A stretch of 10,863 bases of DNA from Bacillota bacterium (GTDB lineage Bacteria; Bacillota; Clostridia; Oscillospirales; Acutalibacteraceae), in assembly GCA_023412845.1 (NCBI GenBank), contig JAEZRH010000134.1, forward strand, positions 1-10,863. Direction: 5' to 3'. Under the pieces are notes generated by a model. It was not told where the DNA came from, made no database searches, and saw only the letters and a program-made list of their open reading frames with translations. Position numbers and translations under genes: made by a program. This document shows, one piece after another, positions 1-6,451 of this stretch. Positions within the stretch are counted from its first letter, which is position 1, and each line of letters starts with the position of its first letter.

Positions 1-46
1 CCTATGTATCGCGGCGCGCTTACTGTAAGCGATAAAGACAGCGGAG

Positions 47-71
47 ACAAAAAGCGCAGGGCGCTTTTTGT
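47..71. terminator. Bidirectional stem-loop terminator downstream of the MerR gene
   Basis: A perfect 11-bp stem (47-57 with 61-71) closes a 3-nt AGG loop. The outer half of each arm is a run of five A or five T, so either strand would give a GC-rich hairpin top running into a U tract. It lies 36 bp past the stop codon of the minus-strand MerR gene and could also end a plus-strand gene entering from the left of the window. Confidence 0.7.
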
Positions 72-106
72 GAAGCCCCCTGCATTTTCATACCCCGGAA
101 CGCTGG

Positions 107-1183
107 TTATGGATTCTTTTTGACGACCGGGTGACGCAGCACCGTTTTCATCTTTTCCGGAGCCGTCCGGCGCGGATCGCTTAAATAGATCTCATGATGC
201 CTGCCGGTCTGCCCGGACGGCAGGGGGGCGGAAACGGCATCCCCATACCCGTTCTCCGTGATGAAATTTTCCAGTCTCCGGTAAGACGCTGGCTCGCCGT
301 CATAGGGGCCGACATGCAGCAGCTGGGCGCAAAGCCCCTCTTTCAGGGTTTCCAGACGCGCCTTCCCAACGGGCAGGCCCGGCTTTTTCTGTTTCAGTTC
401 CGAGGCCGCCCAAGAAAACACCTCCGGCGTTACGAAATCCGGCTGACGGAGCATGGAGGTCCAGCAAAATTTTGATTTGTCCTTAAGCTGTGTGAGATCG
501 AAGGCTTCGTTTCCAAACCACCACAGCCCTTCCAGCGGCGGGACTACGTACTCGAAATATCCGTCCGGCTGCCGGCCGTTCATTTTGCTCATTTTCACCG
601 TAAATGAAAGACCGTACAGAATTTCCACGGCATCCCTGTATTCCTGTGAAGTGTTGGGGTCGCCTTTTCCATCTACCATGAAGAAGTTGATCGCAGACAC
701 TTCGACGAGCGACGGCTCCTGTTTCGGCAGATACAAATCCTTGTAAGCTTTTTTGAAATCCAGGCCGTATTTTCCCCGGAACCGCACGGATATTACGGCG
801 GCCGGTGCAAACTCCCTGATTTCCACCTGATAATTCATTGACCCTGCCTTCTTTTCCTGTGATTGGAGGTGGAGGCCGATCCTGGCGATCAGGTCTTTTT
901 CCTGCCGGATGTGAGCCGCGATCATGGCCTGCTTCTCGGAAAGATAATAGGGCAGGTCTTCCGGGCTCTGACAGTTCTCCGTGATTTCCCGGATCTCCGC
1001 AATCGAAAAATCAAGACTGCGCAGAAGCGCGACCATGACCGCCTTCCGAAAATCGGCGTCGCTGTAAAAGCGGTATTTATTCTCTCCGCGAAGAGACGGC
1101 CGAAGAATCCCCTGTTCGTCGTAGTACCGCAGCGCCTTCACCGTAAGATTGGTGATCTTGGAAAACTCACTGATTCGATACAA
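107..1183 (-). CDS. MerR-family transcriptional regulator with C-terminal GyrI-like effector domain
   Basis: One-component cytoplasmic regulator that probably senses a small hydrophobic or cationic molecule. With the chosen TTG start (358 aa), residues 2-71 are a MerR winged helix: YRISEFSKITNLTVKALRYY is the helix-turn-helix, followed by the usual DEQGIL and a KYRFYSDADF wing. Residues about 72-113 form the dimerising coiled-coil helix. From residue 116 (MNYQVEIREFAP) to the end is a GyrI/SOUL-like ligand domain of about 240 aa, with FFMVDGKGDPN and the terminal HEIYLSDPRRTAPEKMKTVL signature of the stand-alone GyrI-like proteins. The reading frame stays open upstream to 1246, but a promoter (1203-1234) lies inside that extension, and GGAG sits 8 nt before the TTG at 1183. 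GTG at 1192 is the alternative. Its targets are not evident; the gene has its own promoter and terminator. Family certain, ligand unknown. Confidence 0.9.
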   Translation of the reverse strand: MYRISEFSKITNLTVKALRYYDEQGILRPSLRGENKYRFYSDADFRKAVMVALLRSLDFSIAEIREITENCQSPEDLPYYLSEKQAMIAAHIRQEKDLIARIGLHLQSQEKKAGSMNYQVEIREFAPAAVISVRFRGKYGLDFKKAYKDLYLPKQEPSLVEVSAINFFMVDGKGDPNTSQEYRDAVEILYGLSFTVKMSKMNGRQPDGYFEYVVPPLEGLWWFGNEAFDLTQLKDKSKFCWTSMLRQPDFVTPEVFSWAASELKQKKPGLPVGKARLETLKEGLCAQLLHVGPYDGEPASYRRLENFITENGYGDAVSAPLPSGQTGRHHEIYLSDPRRTAPEKMKTVLRHPVVKKNP

Positions 1184-1202
1184 AGCCCTCACTCCAGTAA
1201 GA

Positions 1203-1234
1203 AGGATACACCTTCCCGCGCGGGGGAAAGTCAA
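1203..1234 (-). promoter_or_regulatory. MerR-type promoter with 20-bp spacer and dyad operator
   Basis: On the minus strand, a TTGACT -35 (1234-1229) and a TATCCT -10 (1208-1203) are 20 bp apart, longer than the normal 17. The spacer holds an imperfect dyad, CTTTCCC-N6-GGGAAGG (6 of 7 pairs matching). Overlong spacers with a central dyad are the hallmark of promoters that MerR proteins activate by DNA distortion, so the MerR gene is probably autoregulated. Transcription would start near 1198, about 15 nt before the TTG start. Confidence 0.6.
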
Positions 1235-1242
1235 GTGGTCTT

Positions 1243-1258
1243 TCAAAATATCTTTTGA
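1243..1258. repeat. Short inverted repeat upstream of the MerR promoter
   Basis: A perfect TCAAAA-N4-TTTTGA inverted repeat (6-bp arms) starts 9 bp upstream of the -35 box of the MerR gene. It could be a second operator or part of an AT-rich upstream element. No partner protein can be assigned. Confidence 0.35.
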
Positions 1259-1348
1259 GAGCAGTGTAGCATATCAATTTTCGAAGTTCAAGATTGGTCC
1301 GCGGAATCCGGAGTTTCCGTGCAGAGGCTGTCTGTGACCGGAATGAAA

Positions 1349-1386
1349 GAACCGGCAGGGGATAGAATGGACTCCCGTGCCGGCTC
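1349..1386 (-). terminator. Probable terminator of the araC-clpP unit
   Basis: On the minus strand, 1386-1374 pairs with 1361-1349 in a 13-position GC-rich stem with one C-C mismatch and one G-U pair, with a 12-nt loop. It lies about 30 bp past the clpP stop. The following U tract is broken (TTTCATT), so termination strength is uncertain. Confidence 0.6.
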
Positions 1387-1416
1387 CTGAACTCTTCGAA
1401 CGATTCCTGCGTTCCC

Positions 1417-2007
1417 TTATGATCTCGTCATGATCCCGTCGATGATGCCGTAGGCTTTGGCGTCTTCGGCGGTCATATAAAAATCGCGTTCCATATCGCG
1501 TTCCAGCGTTTCGATCGGCTGACCGGTCAGTTCGCTGAAAATCCGGTGCAGCTTTCGCTTCGTATGGTCCAGCCAGTCGCTCTGTATTTTGATGTCCGTC
1601 GCCTGCCCCTGCAGCCCGCCTCCGATGGAGGGCTGGTGAATCAGAATTTCGCTGTTCGGCAGGGCAAACCGCTTGCCGTGCGTCCCGGCCAACAGCAGGA
1701 GAGAGGCCGCGCTTGCGGCAAACCCGGTGCAGATGGTCGAAACGTCGCATTTGATATAGTTCATGGTGTCGTAAACGGCAAATGCCGCCGTGACGGAACC
1801 ACCCGGGCTGTTGATATAAAACTGGATATCCCTGCTGCTGTCCGCGGATTCCAGAAACAGCAGCTGCGCGACGATCAGGCTTGCGGATTCGTCGGTCACC
1901 TGGTCGCTCAGCATAATGATGCGGTCGTCCAGAAGCCGTGAAAAAATATCGTAGGAACGTTCGCCTCGGTCGGTCTGCTGAATGACTACCGGTACAAGAT
2001 TGCTCAC
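1417..2007 (-). CDS. clpP: ATP-dependent Clp protease proteolytic subunit ClpP (stand-alone paralog)
   Basis: Serine peptidase that assembles into a 14-subunit barrel and degrades proteins fed to it by Clp ATPases in the cytoplasm. The 196 aa match the usual mature ClpP length. The N-terminal segment VPVVIQQTDRGERSYDI is canonical. The catalytic triad aligns as Ser99 (GFAASAAS), His124 (PNSEILIHQP) and Asp175 (MERDFYM); the oxyanion-loop SPGGS is at 67-71. GFAASAASLLLLAG around the nucleophile differs from the common GxAASMGAFLL and fits a divergent paralog. The start is GTG at 2007, with AGGAGG 5 nt upstream. The gene begins 15 bp after the AraC-type regulator stop, so the two are probably cotranscribed. 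There is no clpX or tig neighbour, which argues that this is an accessory copy rather than the housekeeping clpP. Which ATPase it serves cannot be told. Confidence 0.94.
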   Translation of the reverse strand: MSNLVPVVIQQTDRGERSYDIFSRLLDDRIIMLSDQVTDESASLIVAQLLFLESADSSRDIQFYINSPGGSVTAAFAVYDTMNYIKCDVSTICTGFAASAASLLLLAGTHGKRFALPNSEILIHQPSIGGGLQGQATDIKIQSDWLDHTKRKLHRIFSELTGQPIETLERDMERDFYMTAEDAKAYGIIDGIMTRS

Positions 2008-2022
2008 AATGTCCTCCTGAAA

Positions 2023-2418
2023 CTAAGCCGCCATATCCATGATCTGCCGGCCGAAAGATACGGAAAGCGAAGCCGTGCGGCAGGGTTCCCGCTTTGCGGA
2101 AATGCGGCGGAATTGGCCGGGGGTTATGCCGTAAATCCTTTTGAAAGCCCTCGAAAAGGATTCCTGGGAGCCATATTGGTATTTCAGCGCGATGTCGAGG
2201 ATCGCCGCGTCCGTGCCGGCCAGTTCCGCCGCCGCCTTTTCCATCCGTCTCCTGCTGACGTATCGGATCACGGAATCGCCCGCAATTTTGTGGAAGAGCC
2301 GATGATAATGGTATTTTGACAGATGCGCCCTTTTCGCAAGGTCGGCAAGCTCTATCCGGCAGTCCAGATGATCTTCGATATACAGCACGGTTTCCCGGAC
2401 TTTCGCTTCATGGTCCAT
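2023..2418 (-). CDS. Short AraC-family regulator (DNA-binding domain only)
   Basis: DNA-binding regulator of 131 aa consisting almost entirely of the AraC/XylS double helix-turn-helix. The first HTH is around residues 23-44 (IELADLAKRAHLSKYHYHRLF). The second, around 72-105, ends in the family signature GSQESFSRAFKRIYGITPGQFRR. About 25 residues follow (TASLSVSFGRQIMDMAA). They resemble the linker that leads into the GyrI-like effector domain of AraC-GyrI proteins, but the frame stops there, so the effector half appears to be missing. The open frame extends to a GTG at 2460, but that stretch contains a TATAAT box, so ATG 2418 is preferred; GGGGTG lies 8 nt upstream as a weak Shine-Dalgarno. 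It is 15 bp upstream of clpP and divergent from the TetR gene. SoxS/MarA-type proteins are also this short, so it may be intact and control clpP. Confidence 0.88.
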   Translation of the reverse strand: MDHEAKVRETVLYIEDHLDCRIELADLAKRAHLSKYHYHRLFHKIAGDSVIRYVSRRRMEKAAAELAGTDAAILDIALKYQYGSQESFSRAFKRIYGITPGQFRRISAKREPCRTASLSVSFGRQIMDMAA

Positions 2419-2451
2419 AGACAGCACACCCCGCTTTGAATTGATACCCCC

Positions 2452-2457
2452 ATTATA
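2452..2457 (-). promoter_or_regulatory. Probable -10 box for araC-clpP
   Basis: A perfect TATAAT on the minus strand 34 bp upstream of the ATG at 2418. No good -35 hexamer occurs 15-19 bp upstream (AGGAAA at 17 bp), which would suit an activator-dependent promoter, perhaps activated by the AraC-type protein itself. Confidence 0.45.
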
Positions 2458-2516
2458 CACGCTTGTGCCAAGGATTTCCTGACAGCCGTTGCTATCTCGA
2501 AAAAATATATTGCGTA

Positions 2517-2545
2517 TTGACAGACGAACAAGAATGCTTTATAAT
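2517..2545 (+). promoter_or_regulatory. Consensus sigma-A promoter of the tetR unit
   Basis: TTGACA (2517-2522) and TATAAT (2540-2545) match both consensus hexamers exactly, with a 17-bp spacer. An A/T-rich stretch (2500-2511) lies just upstream, like an UP element. A promoter this strong usually needs a repressor, and a palindrome directly overlaps its downstream edge. Confidence 0.88.
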
Positions 2546-2558
2546 GACTATAAAGTCA
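2545..2558. promoter_or_regulatory. Palindromic TetR operator candidate
   Basis: TGACT-ATAA-AGTCA is a perfect 5-bp-arm inverted repeat. It begins at the last base of the -10 box and covers the predicted transcription start of the TetR gene. Position and form fit an autorepression operator for the adjacent TetR protein. Binding is inferred, not shown. Confidence 0.6.
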
Positions 2559-2577
2559 GTGATTAAGAGGTCATAGA

Positions 2578-3207
2578 ATGAAGAAGACAACCCGTCAGCT
2601 GCAAAGGGAGCAGACGAAGCAGTCCCTGCTGAAAACCGCGTACGAATACTTTTCCGGACACGGCATTTTGAATACGCGCATGTCCGACATCGCGCAGGCC
2701 GCAGGCGTTTCCCACGGGACCGTGTTTCTGCATTTCAAAACGCAGGAAGCGCTTGTCACGGAGGTCGTTGAAACCTATTGCGGCAGGATCGCCATGCGGA
2801 CGCATGAATTGACGGACCCGGCCGCTTCCCTTGGTGAACTTCTTGCCGCGCATCTGGACGGTATCCGGGAATACGAGCCGTTTTATGCGAAACTTGTGAT
2901 CGAAAACCGGTTTTTGCCGGAACCGGCGAGAGACGCGTGGATCAACGTGCAGTCCGCCGTGTCCTTCCACTTTTCTCAGGCCGCCGAACGGGAGTCCCGT
3001 TTGGGCGCGATCCGGGAAATACCCGCCTACCTGCTTTTCAACATGTGGATCGGACTGGTCCATTACTATCTTGCGAACGGCGATCTCTTTGCGCCGGATG
3101 GAAAAGTGATCGAGCGGTACGGGGATACTTTGATCGCGGCTTACATGAAAATGATTCGCTGTGAAAAGGAGGCGGAAAAGATGCCCGAAAGGCCGCTGGA
3201 CCTCTGA
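2578..3207 (+). CDS. TetR/AcrR-family transcriptional regulator
   Basis: Ligand-responsive repressor of 209 aa, typical TetR length. The N-terminal helix-turn-helix is at about residues 35-54 (RMSDIAQAAGVSHGTVFLHF), followed by KTQEALVTEVVE, which is standard for the family. The rest is the all-helical ligand and dimerisation domain, with no strong similarity that would name the ligand. The ATG start has AAGAGG 7 nt upstream. It is transcribed from the consensus promoter at 2517-2545 and very likely represses itself through the TGACT-N4-AGTCA palindrome. The gene for a small zinc-ribbon protein follows 49 bp downstream in the same direction. No efflux pump or enzyme gene is adjacent, so its main target is either this unit or elsewhere in the genome. 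Confidence 0.92.
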   Translation: MKKTTRQLQREQTKQSLLKTAYEYFSGHGILNTRMSDIAQAAGVSHGTVFLHFKTQEALVTEVVETYCGRIAMRTHELTDPAASLGELLAAHLDGIREYEPFYAKLVIENRFLPEPARDAWINVQSAVSFHFSQAAERESRLGAIREIPAYLLFNMWIGLVHYYLANGDLFAPDGKVIERYGDTLIAAYMKMIRCEKEAEKMPERPLDL

Positions 3208-3256
3208 TTCCCGCGCCGTATGCTTATGAACGACAAAAATTGAAAGGATGATTTTT

Positions 3257-3514
3257 ATGAAAACCTGTATCGCCTGCGGCATGCCGATGACGAAGCCGTC
3301 CGATTATCCGTTGGAAGATGAAAGCAAAGATTACTGCAAGTACTGTGCAAGGCCGGACGGCTCCATGCAGTCGTACGCGGAAAAGCTGGAAGGCACCACG
3401 GATTTCCTGGTCCGCACACAGGGACTGGATCGGGAAGCGGCGCATCGGCTTGCGGTCCGCACCATGGCGAAACTCCCTGCCTGGAAAGACGCCGAAATCG
3501 GGCCGCAAATTTAG
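3257..3514 (+). CDS. Small putative zinc-ribbon protein
   Basis: An 85-aa cytoplasmic protein with an N-terminal zinc ribbon: Cys4-x2-Cys7 (CIACGMPM) and Cys27-x2-Cys30 (YCKYCARPDGS), spaced as in the putative zinc-ribbon family that contains the CxxCGMP signature. The C-terminal half (TTDFLVRTQGLDREAAHRLA) is helical and of unknown role. I choose ATG 3257 over the in-frame ATG at 3248 because AAAGGA lies 8 nt before 3257 but would be directly against 3248. It follows the TetR gene by 49 bp and is followed by a strong terminator, so it is the last gene of a two-gene unit. Function unknown; such proteins often sit beside one-component regulators. Zinc binding is inferred from the cysteines. 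Confidence 0.82.
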   Translation: MKTCIACGMPMTKPSDYPLEDESKDYCKYCARPDGSMQSYAEKLEGTTDFLVRTQGLDREAAHRLAVRTMAKLPAWKDAEIGPQI

Positions 3515-3553
3515 CGGATCGGCTGCCCTGCAACATCCAAAAGCAATGCAGCA

Positions 3554-3598
3554 CTGCAAAAGAACGCCGGCTTTCATCAAGCCGGCGTTCTTTTGCAG
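3554..3598. terminator. Bidirectional intrinsic terminator with perfect 20-bp stem
   Basis: Positions 3554-3573 are the exact reverse complement of 3579-3598, with a 5-nt TCATC loop. The GC-rich core (AACGCCGGCTT) is flanked by AAAAG and CTTTT, giving a U tract on either strand. It stands between the plus-strand zinc-ribbon gene and the minus-strand thiE gene and can end both. Confidence 0.92.
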
Positions 3599-3652
3599 AC
3601 ATGCTCATTTCTTTCGCAGACCGGGCGGCCGTTGCGGCACCCGCTAAAACAA

Positions 3653-4303
3653 TCATCCGGCATGCGGAGCACGCTGCATTTGCAGCGACAGGCTTTTCAA
3701 TTCCCGCGCCGCCGCCGGAATATCCCGCGCGGCGATCAGTGCGGAAACGACCGCGATTCCGTCGATGCCGAAACCCTCAAAAAGCGGAATCGTTTTTTGA
3801 TTGATGCCCCCGATGACGACGATCGGAAGATCAACCGCCGCCCTAATCTTTTTCAGCTCTTCCATGGAAACAAGCCCGGCGTCGGTTTTGGTCCCGGTGG
3901 CAAACATCGCGCCGACGCCGAGATAATCGGCGCCGTCCTCCCGGGCCTTCACGGCTTCACCGAGGGAGGACGCGGAAACGCCCAGAATTTTTTCTTTGCC
4001 GATCATGGACCGGACAACCTTTGCCGGCAGGTCGCTTTGCCCGATATGGACCCCGAAAGCGTCCGCCGCCAGCGCGATATCGGCGCGGTCGTTGATGATG
4101 AGCGGGATATGATGCAGATCGGTGATCCGTTTGATACGGACCGCCGTGCGGTAGAATTCTAGGGAGGAAGCCGCCTTTTCCCGAAGCTGGATCAGGGTCG
4201 CGCCGCCCGCGATGGATTGCTCCACCGCTTCTTCCAGCGTCGGGGTGCTCATTAGCCCGCGGTCTGTTACAAGATAAAGACTGCAGTCGATTTCAGGCTT
4301 CAT
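3653..4303 (-). CDS. thiE: Thiamine phosphate synthase ThiE
   Basis: Joins HMP pyrophosphate with hydroxyethylthiazole phosphate to give thiamine phosphate and pyrophosphate, in the cytoplasm. The 216-aa TIM-barrel protein has all the family motifs: YLVTDRG (10-16), QLREK (39-43, pyrophosphate contact), INDR (70-73), GVHIGQSD (84-91), GVSAS (108-112), DYLGVGAMFATGTKTD (126-141) and VIGGI (163-167). In the usual GPxFxTxTK segment the proline is replaced by alanine (GAMFATGTK), a mild variation. It is the last gene of the thi operon and overlaps the end of thiM by 11 bp, which indicates translational coupling; AAGGG lies 9 nt before the ATG. Control comes from the TPP riboswitches far upstream. 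Identification is secure. Confidence 0.97.
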   Translation of the reverse strand: MKPEIDCSLYLVTDRGLMSTPTLEEAVEQSIAGGATLIQLREKAASSLEFYRTAVRIKRITDLHHIPLIINDRADIALAADAFGVHIGQSDLPAKVVRSMIGKEKILGVSASSLGEAVKAREDGADYLGVGAMFATGTKTDAGLVSMEELKKIRAAVDLPIVVIGGINQKTIPLFEGFGIDGIAVVSALIAARDIPAAARELKSLSLQMQRAPHAG

Positions 4304-5123
4304 AAATTTTTGCCCTTTCCATCAAAATTCTGGCGCCCATTCTGCCGACGGCGTCGAGGATCGCCGCGTGAAAGCTTCCGCAGCCTGCTTCGCCCGCTTT
4401 TTCCGCCGCAATCTCCCCCGCGATGCTCATGGTGAGCACGCCGCCGATCGCCGAGACCAGATCTTCCTTCGACGCGCCGCAGAAGGAACCAATGAGCGAA
4501 GTGCACATGCAGCCTGTGCCTGTGATGCCGGAGAGCAGGCTGCTGCCGTTCTTCAGGAAAACGGTCCGCACTCCGTCCGACAGGACGTCGGTCGCTCCGG
4601 TGACCGACGTCACGCAGCCGATTTTTTTTGACACCGCCTCGGCGGCGGCGCGTCCCGCTTCCGGCCCTCTTCTCAGGTCCGCGCCGGATGCGTCCACCCC
4701 TTTGGTACTGGAGTCGAGCCCCGCGACAAATCGGATCTCGGACAGGTTCCCGCGCAGAATGCTGATCCTTACTTCCTCCAGAATCTTTTGCGTCGTCCGG
4801 TTCCGCAGGCCCGACGCGCCGGCTCCGACAGGGTCGAACACGACCGGGATTCCCTTTTCGTTGGCCTTTTTCCCGGCGGCGAGCATGGAGCGGACCGTCC
4901 GTTCGTTCAGCGTGCCGATGTTCAGCACCAGCGCGGAGGAAATCGAGACGATGCTCTCTACTTCTCCGATATCGTCCGCCATGATGGGGGAGGCGCCGAC
5001 GGCCAGCGTGATGTTGGCGCAGTCGTTGACCGTGACGTAATTTGTGATGTGGTGGATCAGCGGTTTCTTCGCCCGCACCGCTTCCAGAGCAGCGGCGGCT
5101 GCCTGAATCAATTCCTTTTCCAT
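4293..5123 (-). CDS. thiM: Hydroxyethylthiazole kinase ThiM
   Basis: Phosphorylates the salvaged thiazole alcohol (5-hydroxyethyl-4-methylthiazole) with ATP to feed ThiE. The 276-aa ribokinase-like protein begins with the expected LIHHITNYVTVNDCANITLAVGASPIM region (22-48). It carries DPVGAGAS (97-104), RGNLSEI (124-130), and the anion-hole motif GTGC with Cys205. ATG 5123 is chosen because AGAGGA lies 7 nt upstream; the ATG at 5128-5130 is in another frame and too close to it. The Shine-Dalgarno overlaps the thiC stop region (14-bp gap), and the 3' end overlaps thiE. As a salvage enzyme in an operon without thiazole synthesis genes, it suggests that the cell imports or recycles the thiazole moiety, or makes it from genes elsewhere. 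Confidence 0.97.
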   Translation of the reverse strand: MEKELIQAAAAALEAVRAKKPLIHHITNYVTVNDCANITLAVGASPIMADDIGEVESIVSISSALVLNIGTLNERTVRSMLAAGKKANEKGIPVVFDPVGAGASGLRNRTTQKILEEVRISILRGNLSEIRFVAGLDSSTKGVDASGADLRRGPEAGRAAAEAVSKKIGCVTSVTGATDVLSDGVRTVFLKNGSSLLSGITGTGCMCTSLIGSFCGASKEDLVSAIGGVLTMSIAGEIAAEKAGEAGCGSFHAAILDAVGRMGARILMERAKIYEA

Positions 5124-5137
5124 TTTTCATTCCTCTT

Positions 5138-6451
5138 TCAATTTTTTGTGGCGTTCAGTTCTACGTCCAGTCCGTCCAGAATCCGGTTCATGGTGCGCAC
5201 CGCGCACATTTTACCGCACATCGAGCAGCTGTGCCGGTCTTCCGGCGGAACGCTTTCAAAATAGGTCTTTGCCTTTTCCCCGTCGAGCGAGTTCCTGAAA
5301 ATATCCTCCCAATCGAGTTTCCTCCGGGCTTCGCTGATGCGGAAGTCGGCGTCTCTCGCACCTTTTACGCCCTTGGCGATGTCCGCCGCGTGGGCCGCGA
5401 TCTTGGACGCGATGATCCCTTCCTTTACATCGCCGAGGTCGGGCAGCCGCAAGTGTTCGGCGGGGGTGACATAGCACAGAAAATCCGCGCCGTTCGCCGC
5501 CGCGATGGCTCCGCCGATCGCCGAGGTGATGTGGTCGTATCCGGGAGCGATGTCCGTGACGAGCGGCCCCAGCACATAGAACGGCGCGCCGTGGCACAGG
5601 CGCTTTTCCAGCTTCATGTTGGCCGCGATCTCATCCATCGCCATGTGCCCCGGGCCCTCCACCAGAACCTGAACGTCCCGTTCCCAGGCCCGCCGGGCCA
5701 GACTGCCGATCTCCGTCAGTTCCGCGATCTGCGAGGCGTCCGTCGCATCCGCGATGCTTCCGGGCCGGAGCGCGTCCCCAAGGCTGACGGTCACGTCGTA
5801 TTCCCTCAGAATTTCGAGCAGCTCGTCGTAATGCTCATAAAACGGGTTTTCGTTGCCGGTCATCTTCATCCAGGCGAACAGCAGGGAGCCGCCGCGCGAC
5901 ACGATGTTCATCTGCCGGCGCTCCCGCAGAAAGATGTCGACGGCGCGGCGGTTGAGGCCGGCGTGGATTGTCATGAAGTCGACGCCCTCTTCCGCGTGGA
6001 AACGCACGACCTTCAGAAAATCCTGCGCCGTGATCTCCTTAAGATCCTTCTCAAGGTATCCGATGGCGTCGTAGACGGGCACGGTGCCGATCATCGCGGG
6101 GGAAGTTTCGATCAGCATCCGGCGGAAGTCCCGCGTCTTGCCGTAATTGCTCAGGTCCATGATCGCTTCAGCGCCGAATTTTTCCGCAAGCCGGACTTTT
6201 TCCATCTCCGCGCGGTAATCGGCGCAGTCGCCGGATATCCCGAGGTTGACGTTGATCTTCGTCCGCAGCCCTTTGCCGATCCCGGAGGGGTGGAGGGATT
6301 TGTGGCGGATATTTGCCGGGACCGCCGCCCGGCCGGAAGCAACGAGCTGCAAAAGCTCCTGTTCCGGCATCCCTTCCTCCCTTGCCACCTGCGCAAGCTG
6401 TGCGGTAACGATTCCTTTTCTGGCGGCTTCCATCTGTGTGCTATATTTCAT
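5138..6451 (-). CDS. thiC: Phosphomethylpyrimidine synthase ThiC
   Basis: Radical-SAM enzyme that rearranges aminoimidazole ribotide (a purine intermediate) to HMP phosphate, the pyrimidine half of thiamine. The 437 aa match the short ThiC form of Firmicutes, which lacks the long N-terminal extension of the proteobacterial enzyme. Conserved blocks include NVNLGISGDC, AIMDLSNYG, FMTIHAGLN, SRGGSLLFAWM, VSLGDALRPGSIADATD, VLVEGPGHMAMDEI and FYVLGPLVTDIAPGYDHITSAIGGA. The C-terminal cluster motif is Cys409-x2-Cys412-x3-Cys416 (CSMCGKMC), one residue shorter than the C-x2-C-x4-C of E. coli ThiC. The ATG has AAGGAG 9 nt upstream, and the gene start overlaps the thiD stop by 11 bp. It needs iron-sulfur assembly and a reducing, probably anaerobic, cytoplasm. 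Confidence 0.98.
   Translation of the reverse strand: MKYSTQMEAARKGIVTAQLAQVAREEGMPEQELLQLVASGRAAVPANIRHKSLHPSGIGKGLRTKINVNLGISGDCADYRAEMEKVRLAEKFGAEAIMDLSNYGKTRDFRRMLIETSPAMIGTVPVYDAIGYLEKDLKEITAQDFLKVVRFHAEEGVDFMTIHAGLNRRAVDIFLRERRQMNIVSRGGSLLFAWMKMTGNENPFYEHYDELLEILREYDVTVSLGDALRPGSIADATDASQIAELTEIGSLARRAWERDVQVLVEGPGHMAMDEIAANMKLEKRLCHGAPFYVLGPLVTDIAPGYDHITSAIGGAIAAANGADFLCYVTPAEHLRLPDLGDVKEGIIASKIAAHAADIAKGVKGARDADFRISEARRKLDWEDIFRNSLDGEKAKTYFESVPPEDRHSCSMCGKMCAVRTMNRILDGLDVELNATKN

Noticed and set aside
1..46. Possible 3' end of a plus-strand gene, with palindrome GCTTAC-T-GTAAGC at 18-30
   Set aside because: Stops occur at 26 and 33 in two frames, but fewer than 12 codons are visible, so no gene can be supported.
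2563..3282. 239-aa minus-strand open frame opposite the TetR gene
   Set aside because: It overlaps a gene with clear TetR motifs, a consensus promoter and a ribosome binding site; no family features of its own.
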